Assembly: GCA_038230695.1 (NCBI GenBank)
Contig: JBBRMT010000072.1
Location: forward strand, 1-19,292
Direction: 5' to 3'
Length of the DNA stretch: 19,292 bases
From: QHBQ01 sp038230695
GTDB lineage: Bacteria; Chloroflexota; Chloroflexia; QHBQ01
Below, piece by piece: positions 1 through 6,597 of the stretch (within the stretch, counting starts at the first letter, position 1; the number at the start of each line of letters is the position of its first letter). Below the pieces are notes generated by a model. It ran no database searches and had not been told where the DNA came from. It saw only the letters and a program-made list of their open reading frames with translations. Position numbers and translations under genes: made by a program.

Positions 1-1029
1 CGTATTGACGATAGCAGCCTGTACATACTCTGCGAATACATCAAGGCTGATGTGCCAGGCGCAACCGACCTTGATAGCAGCCGCTTGCCCGGCGATACCC
101 TCTCGGTCAAATCCATGTCGCTGATTCGCTACTGCCGCCAACGGCAGATGCTGCACACCCTCGTCGAGAACCTGCAGCTTGTCCGACCCGATATGCTGGG
201 TGACAATTATACCACCTGGTTCGCCTGGGCCAACGCGCAGGACGGCCCGCAAGCTACATCCTCTGTCACCGCACCAGCAGCCGCACCAGCGCCAACCGTC
301 AACCCTGTCGCCGCTACGCCAGCAAAGCGCCACTTGCGCGACGAGCTTGTTGAAGAATTGTATGAGGAACTAGAGGCTGCAGTAGCCGGCAAAGATTGGG
401 ACAGAGCGATCAGCCTTGGCCAGGAAATCCTTGCGCTCAAGCCGGAGCATCAGCCAACTAAAGATAAGCTGAAGCTAGCCTACAAGAATCGCGGCGATGT
501 GTACAATGTCCAGAAGCAGTACGAACAAGCGCTAGCTGACTTTAACCAGGCTATCTGTCTCGACCCTAACTATGCTGTGGCCTACAACAATCGCGCCGCT
601 GTCTACTATGACCAGAAGCAGTACGAACAAGCGCTGAAGGAGTATAACCAGGCCATTCATCTTGACCCTAACTTTGCTATGGCCTATAACAATCGCGGCC
701 TTGTCTACTATAACCAAGGGCAATACGAACAAGCGATGGTTGAGTATAACCAGGCCATTCGCATTAACCCTAATTATGCTGATGCCTACAACAATCGCGG
801 CGATCTCTACCTTGCCCAGAAGCAGTACGAACAAGCGCTAGCTGACTATAACCAGGCCATTCGCCTCGATTCTAACTTTGCTTCGGCTTATAACGGTCGT
901 GGCGACACGTATCGGCGCAAAGGCGATAGGGCCAGGGCAATTGCCGATTACGTTCGCGCCTCGGAGTTGGGCAATGCAATGGAACGGCTATATGCAGAGC
1001 AGGCGTTGAAGGAGTTGGGGGTGCGATAG
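1..1029 (+). CDS. Partial TPR protein with N-terminal effector-associated-like domain
   Basis: The frame is open from the first base, so the gene starts outside the window; 342 codons are visible. The GTG at 52 is in frame but inside a domain and is unlikely to be the start. Residues 1 to about 66 (LCEYIKAD, then LIRYCRQRQMLHTLVENL, then RPDM) resemble the small helical effector-associated domains (EADs) common in Chloroflexota and cyanobacterial conflict-system proteins, which recruit effectors by homotypic contact. A Pro/Ala-rich linker follows (about 82-107), then a TPR-like helix pair and about five 34-residue TPRs from about 160 on, with the canonical pattern NNRGxxYxxQKQYEQALxxYNQAIxLDPN. 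No catalytic domain or TM segment is visible; one could lie upstream. TPRs are protein-interaction scaffolds, so a role as an adaptor in a signalling or conflict system is inferred. It converges on the PBP1 gene. TPR assignment is firm; EAD is pattern-based. Confidence 0.85.
   Translation, partial: RIDDSSLYILCEYIKADVPGATDLDSSRLPGDTLSVKSMSLIRYCRQRQMLHTLVENLQLVRPDMLGDNYTTWFAWANAQDGPQATSSVTAPAAAPAPTVNPVAATPAKRHLRDELVEELYEELEAAVAGKDWDRAISLGQEILALKPEHQPTKDKLKLAYKNRGDVYNVQKQYEQALADFNQAICLDPNYAVAYNNRAAVYYDQKQYEQALKEYNQAIHLDPNFAMAYNNRGLVYYNQGQYEQAMVEYNQAIRINPNYADAYNNRGDLYLAQKQYEQALADYNQAIRLDSNFASAYNGRGDTYRRKGDRARAIADYVRASELGNAMERLYAEQALKELGVR
484..891 (+). repeat. Four 102-bp coding repeats (TPR units)
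   Basis: The TPR units repeat every 102 bp at DNA level. The core CAGTACGAACAAGCG recurs at about 517, 619 and 823, with one variant copy near 721. Units 1 and 4 share even third-position bases, which suggests recent duplication or gene conversion. Confidence 0.8.
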
Positions 1030-1030
1030 A

Positions 1031-1070
1031 ATCACGGAAGACACGGAAAGGACGGAGGACACGGAAAAAG
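1031..1070 (+). repeat. Degenerate 9-bp repeat after the TPR gene stop
   Basis: Several units of the form CACGGAAGA/CACGGAAAG begin two bases after the TAG. The inverse sequence lies directly after the PBP1 stop at 1406-1445, so both convergent genes carry the same array in the same orientation relative to their 3' ends. Confidence 0.65.
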
Positions 1071-1120
1071 CCGACGTTGCCGCCCCTCACAGCTGCAATG
1101 AGCATCAGAGGCGCTGCAAC

Positions 1121-1145
1121 AGGGCGGGCAGCCGCCCGCCCCTAC
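1121..1145. repeat. REP-like GGGCGGG palindrome
   Basis: GGGCGGGCAGCCGCCCGCCC followed by CTAC is a near-perfect palindrome with a fixed 3' flank. It matches 8267-8290 (GGGCGGG, ATTAAT, CCCGCCCCTAC) and, more loosely, 13512-13535, so it belongs to a dispersed family. Confidence 0.6.
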
Positions 1146-1203
1146 ACCAGCATAGATGCTTGCGATGGGCATTGATGCATTGCAAGATTCTCCCCTCACC
1201 AAA

Positions 1204-1230
1204 CCTCTCCCCGCTGGGGAGAGGCTTTTT
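1204..1230 (+). terminator. Rho-independent terminator for the TPR gene
   Basis: CCTCTCCCC, loop GCT, GGGGAGAGG form a perfect 9-bp stem followed by CTTTTTGCTTT. It lies 175 bases after the TPR stop on the same strand. The stem resembles other CTCTCCCC repeats in the window, so it may be a repeat element serving as a terminator. Confidence 0.6.
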
Positions 1231-1257
1231 GCTTTGCGCCAGGGCGAGTGCATCCCA

Positions 1258-1358
1258 AATCCGCTTCATCTGCTGTTCCAAATCCGCTGGCTGGCCTTCC
1301 TCCCTTGCAATGCCGTCCCTCTAATCCGCTTCATCCGCTTGCCAAATCCGCTGGCTGG
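1258..1358. repeat. 37-bp direct repeat, two copies
   Basis: Copies at about 1258-1294 and 1322-1358 share AATCCGCTTCATC and CCAAATCCGCTGGCTGG at a 64-bp offset. With the 9-bp arrays, the REP-like palindrome and the terminator, this accounts for most of the 416-bp gene-free stretch 1030-1445; no gene is seen there. Confidence 0.55.
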
Positions 1359-1405
1359 CTGTTCCCATCCCAATGCCCATCGTAAGCGATCAATCTTGCC
1401 CTGCA

Positions 1406-1445
1406 TCTTCCGCGTCTTCCGTACCCTTCCGCGTCTTCCGCGTTT
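1406..1445 (-). repeat. Degenerate 9-bp repeat after the PBP1 stop
   Basis: Read on the minus strand, units such as CGCGGAAGA follow immediately after the PBP1 TAG. It mirrors the array at 1031-1070. Confidence 0.65.
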
Positions 1446-4229
1446 CTAATGGGTGATGTTGATATTCACCACCCCGCTCCTTGTCTGGTTGCCCGCCTTG
1501 TCGGTGACGATGACGTAGAGGCTATGTGGGCCAACCCCGATGCGGTCGAGGTGCAGCGGCACGGTGTAGGGGCCGTCGCCGCTGATGCTGTCGTAGGGCT
1601 GGCCGTCCACGAAGTATTGCACGTGGTCCACCGCGAAGTTGTCGGCGGCATCGGCGGTGAATGGTTCGGGTAGGCCCGCGTTCTGCTTGATGCTGAAGGT
1701 TGCCCCTTGTGTGGGGTATAGCACACCGGCACGCGGCGGGATATTGTCGGCCACTAGCGGGATTTGCTCGTCGAGTTGCTGGCCTGCCAGCGTGTAGCTG
1801 AGGTGCAGGGTGATTGCCCCATTCATCGCGCTGCTATCGAGATGGGAGAGGATGCCGCTGACCTGATCCGCATCGCTGGCGAGCGGCAGACGCTGGCCGC
1901 CGCTGTCGCCGCTGCGCCCCACGTATAGCGCGACGTTGCCCGCGCCCGGCGGTAGCTGGCCGCGCACCTCTACCACGCCGCTGACATACTGGCCCGCCTT
2001 TGGCGCGGTAATCACTGTTGCATTCCGCCCAGCGCTGCCATTCGGCGAATAGGCGGTGGGCGGCTGCGGCCAGCCCTGCTGCTTCACCCAGTCGTTGTAC
2101 TCTGGCGGCAGGATGGCGTACACCTGAGTGATCACGTCCGCTGCTGGCGTATAGCGGGTGGCAAGCAGGCCGTTAGTGCGGTCTAGCTTGAAGGGCTGGT
2201 AGAAGTTGTCGGGCAGGGTCGGCTCAGTGCCAGCGATGAACGTCTCGGTGCGGGTGGCGGCGCAATATGGGGTGGGTAGCAGGCCGGACAGCGAACAAAT
2301 CTCCACGTCGCGCAAGCCAGGCGGGCGGGGGAAGTCGCGGGCGGGTAGCCCGGCGCTGGCCTGCTCCATAAAATCGTGCCATATAGGAGCCGCGCCAGTC
2401 ACGCCGGTGCTGCCATCCATGCGGCTGTTGTCGTTGTTGCCCACCCACACGCCGACCACGTAATCCATGGTATAACCCATCGTCCAGTTGTCGCGGAAGT
2501 CGGTAGTGGTGCCGGTTTTGGCGGCGGCGGGACGGTCGGGCAGATAGAGCGGGCTGTAACGGCCAAAGCTGGGGATGCGGGCGAAGTTGTCTGACAGGAT
2601 GTTGGTGAGGACGTAGGCGGCCTGTGCGCCATTGTTGCCCAGCATCGGGGTTGGCTGCGTTGATTGATACTGCTCCAGCACCTTGCCACTGCTGTCCTCC
2701 ACGCGCAGGATGGCGCTGGGCGGAGCGTAGTTGCCGCCGTTGCGGAAGGTGGCATAGGCGGCGGTAAGGTCCAGCAGGCGCACGTCGCCGCCGCCCAGCG
2801 TCAGGCTGAGGCCATATTTGCTGGGGTCGGCATCAAGGGTGGTCAACCCCAGATTGCGGGCCAGCTTCAGCACGATATCCACTCCCACGCGGCTCTCCAG
2901 CGCCACCGATGGCACATTGTATGAGTTCGCCAGCGCCATCCGCAGCGTAACCGGCCCGTGATAGAGCTTATCGTAGTTAATCGGCATATACAACGAGCCA
3001 TCGCGGTCGGGGTAGGTGGTGGGAATGTCGGGCAGCAGGGTCGCGCCGGTGGCCCCGCCTGCCAGCGCGGCGGCGTAGGTTATTGGCTTCATGCTGCTCC
3101 CTGGCTGACGTGGGGCCAGCGCCACATTCACCTCGCCGTCAATGGTGGGGTCGAAGTAGTCGGCGCTGCCCAGCATCGCCAGGATCTGGTTGGTGGCGGG
3201 ATCGAGCGCGACGAGGGCGGCGTTGCTGACGTGATCCTGCTGCAAGGTGGCGAGGTGATTGGTGGCGACCCGCTGGGCAATGTCCTGCAAGGGCAGGCTG
3301 AGGGTGGTATAGACGCGCAACCCGCCGCGCTCCACCTTCTCGCGGCCATATCTGGCTTCCAGCAGGTCGCGCACGTACATCACGAAGTGGGGCGCTTTGA
3401 TGGCGTAACGTTGTCCGGCATAATGCAGCTGCTCGGCAGCGGCAGCGTCGGCCTGCGGCTGGCTGATGTAGCCACGCTTCACCATCAAGTCGAGTACCTG
3501 GCGGCGACGGGCATCGGCCTCGGTTGGGTTGGTGAGTGGGTTGTAGCCGTTAGGCGCGGCGGGCAACCCCGCCAGCATCGCGCATTCTGCCAGGTCGAGG
3601 TCGCGGGCAGCAACGCCGAAGTACGATTGCGCCGCCGCTTCCACGCCGTATGAAGCGTTGCCGTAGTAAATCTGGTTCAGGTACATGGCGAGGATGTCAT
3701 CCTTGCTGTAACGCTGGTTGACCTGGAAGGCCAGCACCACCTCGCGGGCCTTGCGCCAGTAGCTCTGCCCTGCCTGCTCCGCATCGCTGAACAAAGCCGC
3801 CCGCACCAGTTGCTGGGTTATCGTGCTAGCGCCGGATACAACCATGCCGCTGCTGAGGTTCTGCCACAGCGCCCGCAGCAACGCGCCCGCGTCGAAGCCG
3901 GGGTTGGTATAGAAGTCGGCATCCTCGGTGGCAATGGTGGCATCGCGCAACGTGGTAGGGATTTCGTTCAGCAGCACGACGGTGCGATGGCCCACAGTGG
4001 GATCGCTGATATCATAAAGCAGCCGTCCATCGCGGTCATAGATGAGCGTGGACTGCAGGGGCGGGCGGTTCAGCCCTTCCGGTGAGGGCAGATCCTTGGC
4101 GATATACCAGTACAGCCCCAACGCCCCCCCAAATAGCAAAATCAGCAGGATGAGGATAGCGCGAAACCCCCAGCGCAGCCAACGGCGCAGGCGAGGGTGG
4201 GTGGGGGTTGTTACAGTCGTAGCGGCCAT
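1446..4229 (-). CDS. Class A penicillin-binding protein (bifunctional PBP1)
   Basis: This 927-residue protein polymerises lipid II glycan strands and crosslinks their peptides outside the membrane. It has a cytoplasmic Arg-rich N-terminus, one TM segment (about 22-43), then a glycosyltransferase family 51 domain with ATEDADFY (catalytic Glu102) and GASTITQQLVR (133-143). The transpeptidase domain carries SSMK (Ser378 nucleophile, Lys381), SYN (436-438) and KTG (571-573). The C-terminal 250 residues look like Ig-like beta modules (DNFAVDHVQYFVDG, GPHSLYVIVTDKAGN), a common extension in Chloroflexota PBPs. The usual His of the FYxHxG motif is Asn109 here. The ATG at 4229 is preceded by a heptamer array rather than a clear Shine-Dalgarno sequence. 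It lies downstream of gatD, 638 bases away, so separate transcription is likely. Confidence 0.95.
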   Translation of the reverse strand: MAATTVTTPTHPRLRRWLRWGFRAILILLILLFGGALGLYWYIAKDLPSPEGLNRPPLQSTLIYDRDGRLLYDISDPTVGHRTVVLLNEIPTTLRDATIATEDADFYTNPGFDAGALLRALWQNLSSGMVVSGASTITQQLVRAALFSDAEQAGQSYWRKAREVVLAFQVNQRYSKDDILAMYLNQIYYGNASYGVEAAAQSYFGVAARDLDLAECAMLAGLPAAPNGYNPLTNPTEADARRRQVLDLMVKRGYISQPQADAAAAEQLHYAGQRYAIKAPHFVMYVRDLLEARYGREKVERGGLRVYTTLSLPLQDIAQRVATNHLATLQQDHVSNAALVALDPATNQILAMLGSADYFDPTIDGEVNVALAPRQPGSSMKPITYAAALAGGATGATLLPDIPTTYPDRDGSLYMPINYDKLYHGPVTLRMALANSYNVPSVALESRVGVDIVLKLARNLGLTTLDADPSKYGLSLTLGGGDVRLLDLTAAYATFRNGGNYAPPSAILRVEDSSGKVLEQYQSTQPTPMLGNNGAQAAYVLTNILSDNFARIPSFGRYSPLYLPDRPAAAKTGTTTDFRDNWTMGYTMDYVVGVWVGNNDNSRMDGSTGVTGAAPIWHDFMEQASAGLPARDFPRPPGLRDVEICSLSGLLPTPYCAATRTETFIAGTEPTLPDNFYQPFKLDRTNGLLATRYTPAADVITQVYAILPPEYNDWVKQQGWPQPPTAYSPNGSAGRNATVITAPKAGQYVSGVVEVRGQLPPGAGNVALYVGRSGDSGGQRLPLASDADQVSGILSHLDSSAMNGAITLHLSYTLAGQQLDEQIPLVADNIPPRAGVLYPTQGATFSIKQNAGLPEPFTADAADNFAVDHVQYFVDGQPYDSISGDGPYTVPLHLDRIGVGPHSLYVIVTDKAGNQTRSGVVNINITH

Positions 4230-4234
4230 AGCGA

Positions 4235-4273
4235 AGTGCTGAGTGCTGAGTGCTGAGTGCGGAGTGCTGAGTG
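4235..4273 (-). repeat. Heptamer array (GTGCTGA) upstream of PBP1
   Basis: About five units of GTGCTGA on the plus strand (one variant GTGCGGA) end 5 bp before the PBP1 start. On the coding strand it reads CACTCAG. It occupies the position where a ribosome-binding site would be expected. Confidence 0.85.
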
Positions 4274-4350
4274 TGGGCGGGTTGCACTCGCCCCGGTGCG
4301 GCGTGAACTACACAATAATAGCTTGAATAGTAGTTATGTTCGGGTTAGGC

Positions 4351-4413
4351 GGCGGCCCGCCGAGTTACCGAGGGCTGGGAGCGTAGCTCCGGTCGGTGCA
4401 GCGTTACTAATGC
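4351..4413 (-). repeat. Inverted copy of the 4493-4772 repeat
   Basis: This is the reverse complement of the repeat block downstream, with the same order: GCATTAGTA, TGCACCGA, then GGTAACTCGGCGGGCC. It can fold as ACCGA...TCGGT around GGAGC, GTA, GCTCC, which is typical of REP/BIME-type elements. Confidence 0.65.
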
Positions 4414-4492
4414 TTATCGGAACTCGTGTTCACCCCGCGCTGCTTTGGCCACAATCGCCCGTTACCGCCGCTCATAGAGTGATAGCGGCATT

Positions 4493-4772
4493 GTTCACAA
4501 TCGTAGCATTAGTAGCATTGCACCGATCGGGCTATGCCCCCAACCCCCGGTAACTTGGGGACTCGCCGCATGGCCCAAACCGCCTCACTGTTCACCAACG
4601 CAGCATTCGTAGCGTTGCACCGATCGGGCTACGCCCCCAACCCCTGGTAACTCGGCGGGCCGCATGACCCCAATCCGCCACAAATTGTTCAGGATAGCAA
4701 GCAAGTCTGCATTAGTAGCATTGCACCGATCAGGCTACGCCCCCATCCCCCGGTGACTTGGCGGCGGGCCGC
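4493..4772 (+). repeat. Three tandem copies of a ~97-bp intergenic repeat
   Basis: Copies start near 4493, 4589 and 4687. Each has GTTCA, about 10-20 variable bases, GCATTAGTAGCATTGCACCG, ATCGGGCTACGCCCCCA, CCCCCGGTAACT and GGCGGGCCGC. With the inverted copy and the hairpins at 4803-4849 they fill the 638-bp gap between PBP1 and gatD; no gene is seen there. Confidence 0.7.
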
Positions 4773-4802
4773 TGGCTTGCACTTTTGTACTCCCCCTCCT
4801 TG

Positions 4803-4849
4803 CCTCCCCCTTTGGGGAGGGATAATCTTTGCCTCCCCAAAGGGGGAGG
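4803..4849 (-). terminator. Paired CCTCCCC/GGGGAGG hairpins after gatD
   Basis: Two hairpins, 4803-4820 and 4832-4849, each with a 7-8-bp CCTCCCC stem and an AAA/TTT loop, sit 19 bases after the gatD stop. The flank GGGATAATCT is repeated as well. There is no U-tract on the minus strand, so termination is possible but not certain; they may simply be repeat elements. Confidence 0.4.
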
Positions 4850-4867
4850 GATAATCTCTGCGAGATG

Positions 4868-5653
4868 CTAATGCGTGGCTTTCGCCCGTTCGATAGCCGA
4901 GTCGTGGGCCTGCACCTCGATGGTGTCGTCCAACGGCGGGAGGGTGATGTTGCCATAGCGACGGGCAAGGGCGCGGGTAATCAGCCAGTCGGCCACTTGT
5001 GGGTTCTTGGGCAACAGCGAACCGTGCAGGTAGCAGCCGATTGCGCTCTTATATACCGCGCCCTCCCAGCCATCTTCGCCGTTGTTGCCATGCCCCACCG
5101 CCACGCGACCGAGCGGCGGCAACCCGTTGTTCAGATAGGTGTGGGCGCTGTGGTTCTCGAAGCCGACAAGGCGGCCAAACTGTTCGCTGTCCACCACCAT
5201 GTTGCCGATGAAGCGGGTTGGCCCCGCCACCGAGTAAGCGTCGAACAGGCTGATGCCAGGCAGCTTGTCGGCGTTATGCGGCTGGTAGTAGTGGCCGAGT
5301 AGCTGATAGCCGCCGCAGACCGAGAGCAACGCCGCGCCGTCCTCCACTGCCTGGCGCAGCCGCGCTCCGCGCCCGTCGCGCTGCAAGTCGGCGGCCACCA
5401 CCTCCTGCTGCTGGTCCTGCCCGCCGCCGAAGAAGTAGAGGTCGTAGTTGTCGGTATCCAGCGGCTCGCCTACGCTGACTCGCTCCACGTTCACGCCGAT
5501 GCCGCGCCACTTGCAGCGCTGTGCAATGCTGATGGTGTTGCCGCGATCGCCATAGATATTCATCAGGTCGGCGTACAGGAAGGCGACGTTTATCTGAGGT
5601 GATGAGTGATGAGTGATGAGTGATGAATTAGGGTGTGGGGTTGCTGAGGACAT
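4868..5653 (-). CDS. gatD: Lipid II isoglutaminyl synthase, glutaminase subunit GatD
   Basis: GatD supplies ammonia from glutamine to MurT, which amidates the D-Glu of lipid II. This 261-residue protein has the CobB/CobQ-type class I amidotransferase fold with NIYGDRGN (32-39), the nucleophile elbow SVCGGYQLLG (Cys113) and YLHGSLLPKNP (catalytic His210). The ATG at 5653 has AAAGGA 8-9 bases upstream. The family usually begins about where INVAFLYADLMNIYGDRGN starts (residue 21); the extra 20 N-terminal residues include NSSLITHHSSP, encoded by a GTGATGA heptamer array. No alternative in-frame start lies between them. murT and gatD are normally adjacent, but here a lipoprotein gene lies between them. 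Confidence 0.9.
   Translation of the reverse strand: MSSATPHPNSSLITHHSSPQINVAFLYADLMNIYGDRGNTISIAQRCKWRGIGVNVERVSVGEPLDTDNYDLYFFGGGQDQQQEVVAADLQRDGRGARLRQAVEDGAALLSVCGGYQLLGHYYQPHNADKLPGISLFDAYSVAGPTRFIGNMVVDSEQFGRLVGFENHSAHTYLNNGLPPLGRVAVGHGNNGEDGWEGAVYKSAIGCYLHGSLLPKNPQVADWLITRALARRYGNITLPPLDDTIEVQAHDSAIERAKATH
5599..5626 (-). repeat. Heptamer array (GTGATGA)x4 inside gatD 5' end
   Basis: Four perfect GTGATGA units on the plus strand. On the coding strand it reads TCATCAC and is translated as part of the gatD N-terminal extension. Confidence 0.9.
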
Positions 5654-5685
5654 TAGCTTTTCCTTTGCAAGAGCGGGATTGATGA

Positions 5686-6405
5686 TTAAGGTGTGGGCGT
5701 ATTGCGGACATCCACTTCTCCTTTGATTAGCTCATCATAGGTGGGCATCTGGATTTTGCCGGAGGTCGGATCCTGGATGTAGAGGCGCACTGTCTTGGCG
5801 CTGCTATCAGCAATCATGATGGTGCGGCTGGCGGAAGGCGAGTCGCTCTGGCCGTAGAGGGTCAGGCTGCCAGACTTGCTACGCCGTGCGTCGAACATCC
5901 CCAGCGTCGCGCTGATGCTAGTACCGGGGGCGATGATGGTGTCGCTGCTGCCGTCGCTGCTCACCTCATGCACCCCGTCGGACAGCGCGGGCAGGCCGTC
6001 CTGGGTCTGGCTTAGGCCGTAGATGTAGTAGCGTAGCTTGCCCGCGCTGGGCCAATCAAGCCGAAAGTCGGTCACGATAGTCTCGTACTTGGCGGTATCG
6101 GGCTGGGGGTGGTTCATCACCTTGTCGGCTACGATGATTTTCTCGGCATTGCCCGCTGCGTTGTTCAGGCACAGATTCCAGCTATCGGCCTGGATCTCCA
6201 ACTGCTGGGTCTGGTCGTTGAACTGGGTGGTGAGGCTGCGGCGGAAGTAGGCCACCTGAGCGCCGTCCGGCGACCATACTGGCGACTCGAAGGTAGTGGC
6301 CTGCTGCGGCGGGTTGGAGTTGAGGTCGCAACCGGCAAGCAGCAGCGGCAGGAGCAAGATGAGGAGTTTTGAGTTTTGAGTTTTGAGTTTTGAGTTGAAG
6401 GGCAT
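5686..6405 (-). CDS. Predicted lipoprotein with a TolB-like propeller motif
   Basis: This 239-residue protein has a lipoprotein signal peptide: charged N-region (Lys6, Lys8, Lys13), hydrophobic LLILLLPLLLAG, and lipobox LAGC with the lipidated Cys at 26. After it, SPVWSPDGAQVAYFRRS matches the PD40/TolB-type beta-propeller blade signature, but the protein is too short for a full propeller and no other blade is obvious. AAGGAA lies about 9 bases upstream of the ATG. The signal peptide N-region (NSKLKTQNSKL) is encoded by a GAGTTTT heptamer array. It lies 32 bases from the gatD start, after murT, so it is probably co-transcribed with both. A role at the cell surface is inferred; no specific function is recognised. 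Confidence 0.8.
   Translation of the reverse strand: MPFNSKLKTQNSKLLILLLPLLLAGCDLNSNPPQQATTFESPVWSPDGAQVAYFRRSLTTQFNDQTQQLEIQADSWNLCLNNAAGNAEKIIVADKVMNHPQPDTAKYETIVTDFRLDWPSAGKLRYYIYGLSQTQDGLPALSDGVHEVSSDGSSDTIIAPGTSISATLGMFDARRSKSGSLTLYGQSDSPSASRTIMIADSSAKTVRLYIQDPTSGKIQMPTYDELIKGEVDVRNTPTP
6364..6396 (-). repeat. Heptamer array (GAGTTTT)x4 in lipoprotein start
   Basis: Four perfect GAGTTTT units plus GAGTT on the plus strand; the coding strand reads CTCAAAA. It begins three codons after the lipoprotein ATG. Confidence 0.9.
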
Positions 6406-6423
6406 TGGGTTGTTTTCCTTACG

Positions 6424-6489
6424 TCAGAGTGAGTACAATCCGCGCCAGAGTTTTGAGTTTTGGGTTTTGAGTTTTGAGTTGAGTGGCAT
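6424..6489 (-). CDS. Candidate 21-codon leader ORF, duplicate of lipoprotein start
   Basis: An ATG at 6489 opens a 21-codon frame (MPLNSKLKTQNSK, then LWRGLYSL and TGA) that ends 18 bases before the lipoprotein ATG. Its first 14 codons and its upstream AAGGAAAACAACCC are near-copies of the lipoprotein start. It arose from an 84-bp tandem duplication (6364-6447 and 6448-6531). It may be a relic of slippage or a translated leader peptide; the intact ribosome-binding site allows translation but does not prove it. Confidence 0.35.
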   Translation of the reverse strand: MPLNSKLKTQNSKLWRGLYSL

Positions 6490-6531
6490 CGGGTTGTTTT
6501 CCTTGCTTTTGAGCGAGTGCAGTCCGTTGCT
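6448..6531 (-). repeat. 84-bp tandem duplication with second GAGTTTT array
   Basis: This is the second copy of 6364-6447, offset by exactly 84 bp (12 heptamers, 28 codons). It contains five heptamers (one GGGTTTT variant, the last GAGTTGA), a start codon and the AAGGAA ribosome-binding site. Confidence 0.8.
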
Positions 6532-6572
6532 ACCCAATTGACCACAACATTCGGTAAATACGTAACTATACT

Positions 6573-6597
6573 AACTCAAAACTCAAAACTCAAAACT
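6573..6597 (-). repeat. Heptamer array at the murT stop codon
   Basis: Three AACTCAA units on the plus strand. On the murT coding strand TAG runs directly into TTTTGAG x3. This array is complementary to the CTCAAAA arrays at 6364-6396 and 6448-6482 in the same transcript. Confidence 0.9.

Noticed and set aside
2958..3653. 231-codon frame antisense to PBP1
   Set aside because: A shadow of a GC-rich gene whose own frame has all PBP motifs; no ribosome-binding site or domain.
4493..4772. CRISPR-like repeat spacing
   Set aside because: Repeats are about 60-97 bp and imperfect, inter-repeat sequence is itself similar, and no cas gene is present.
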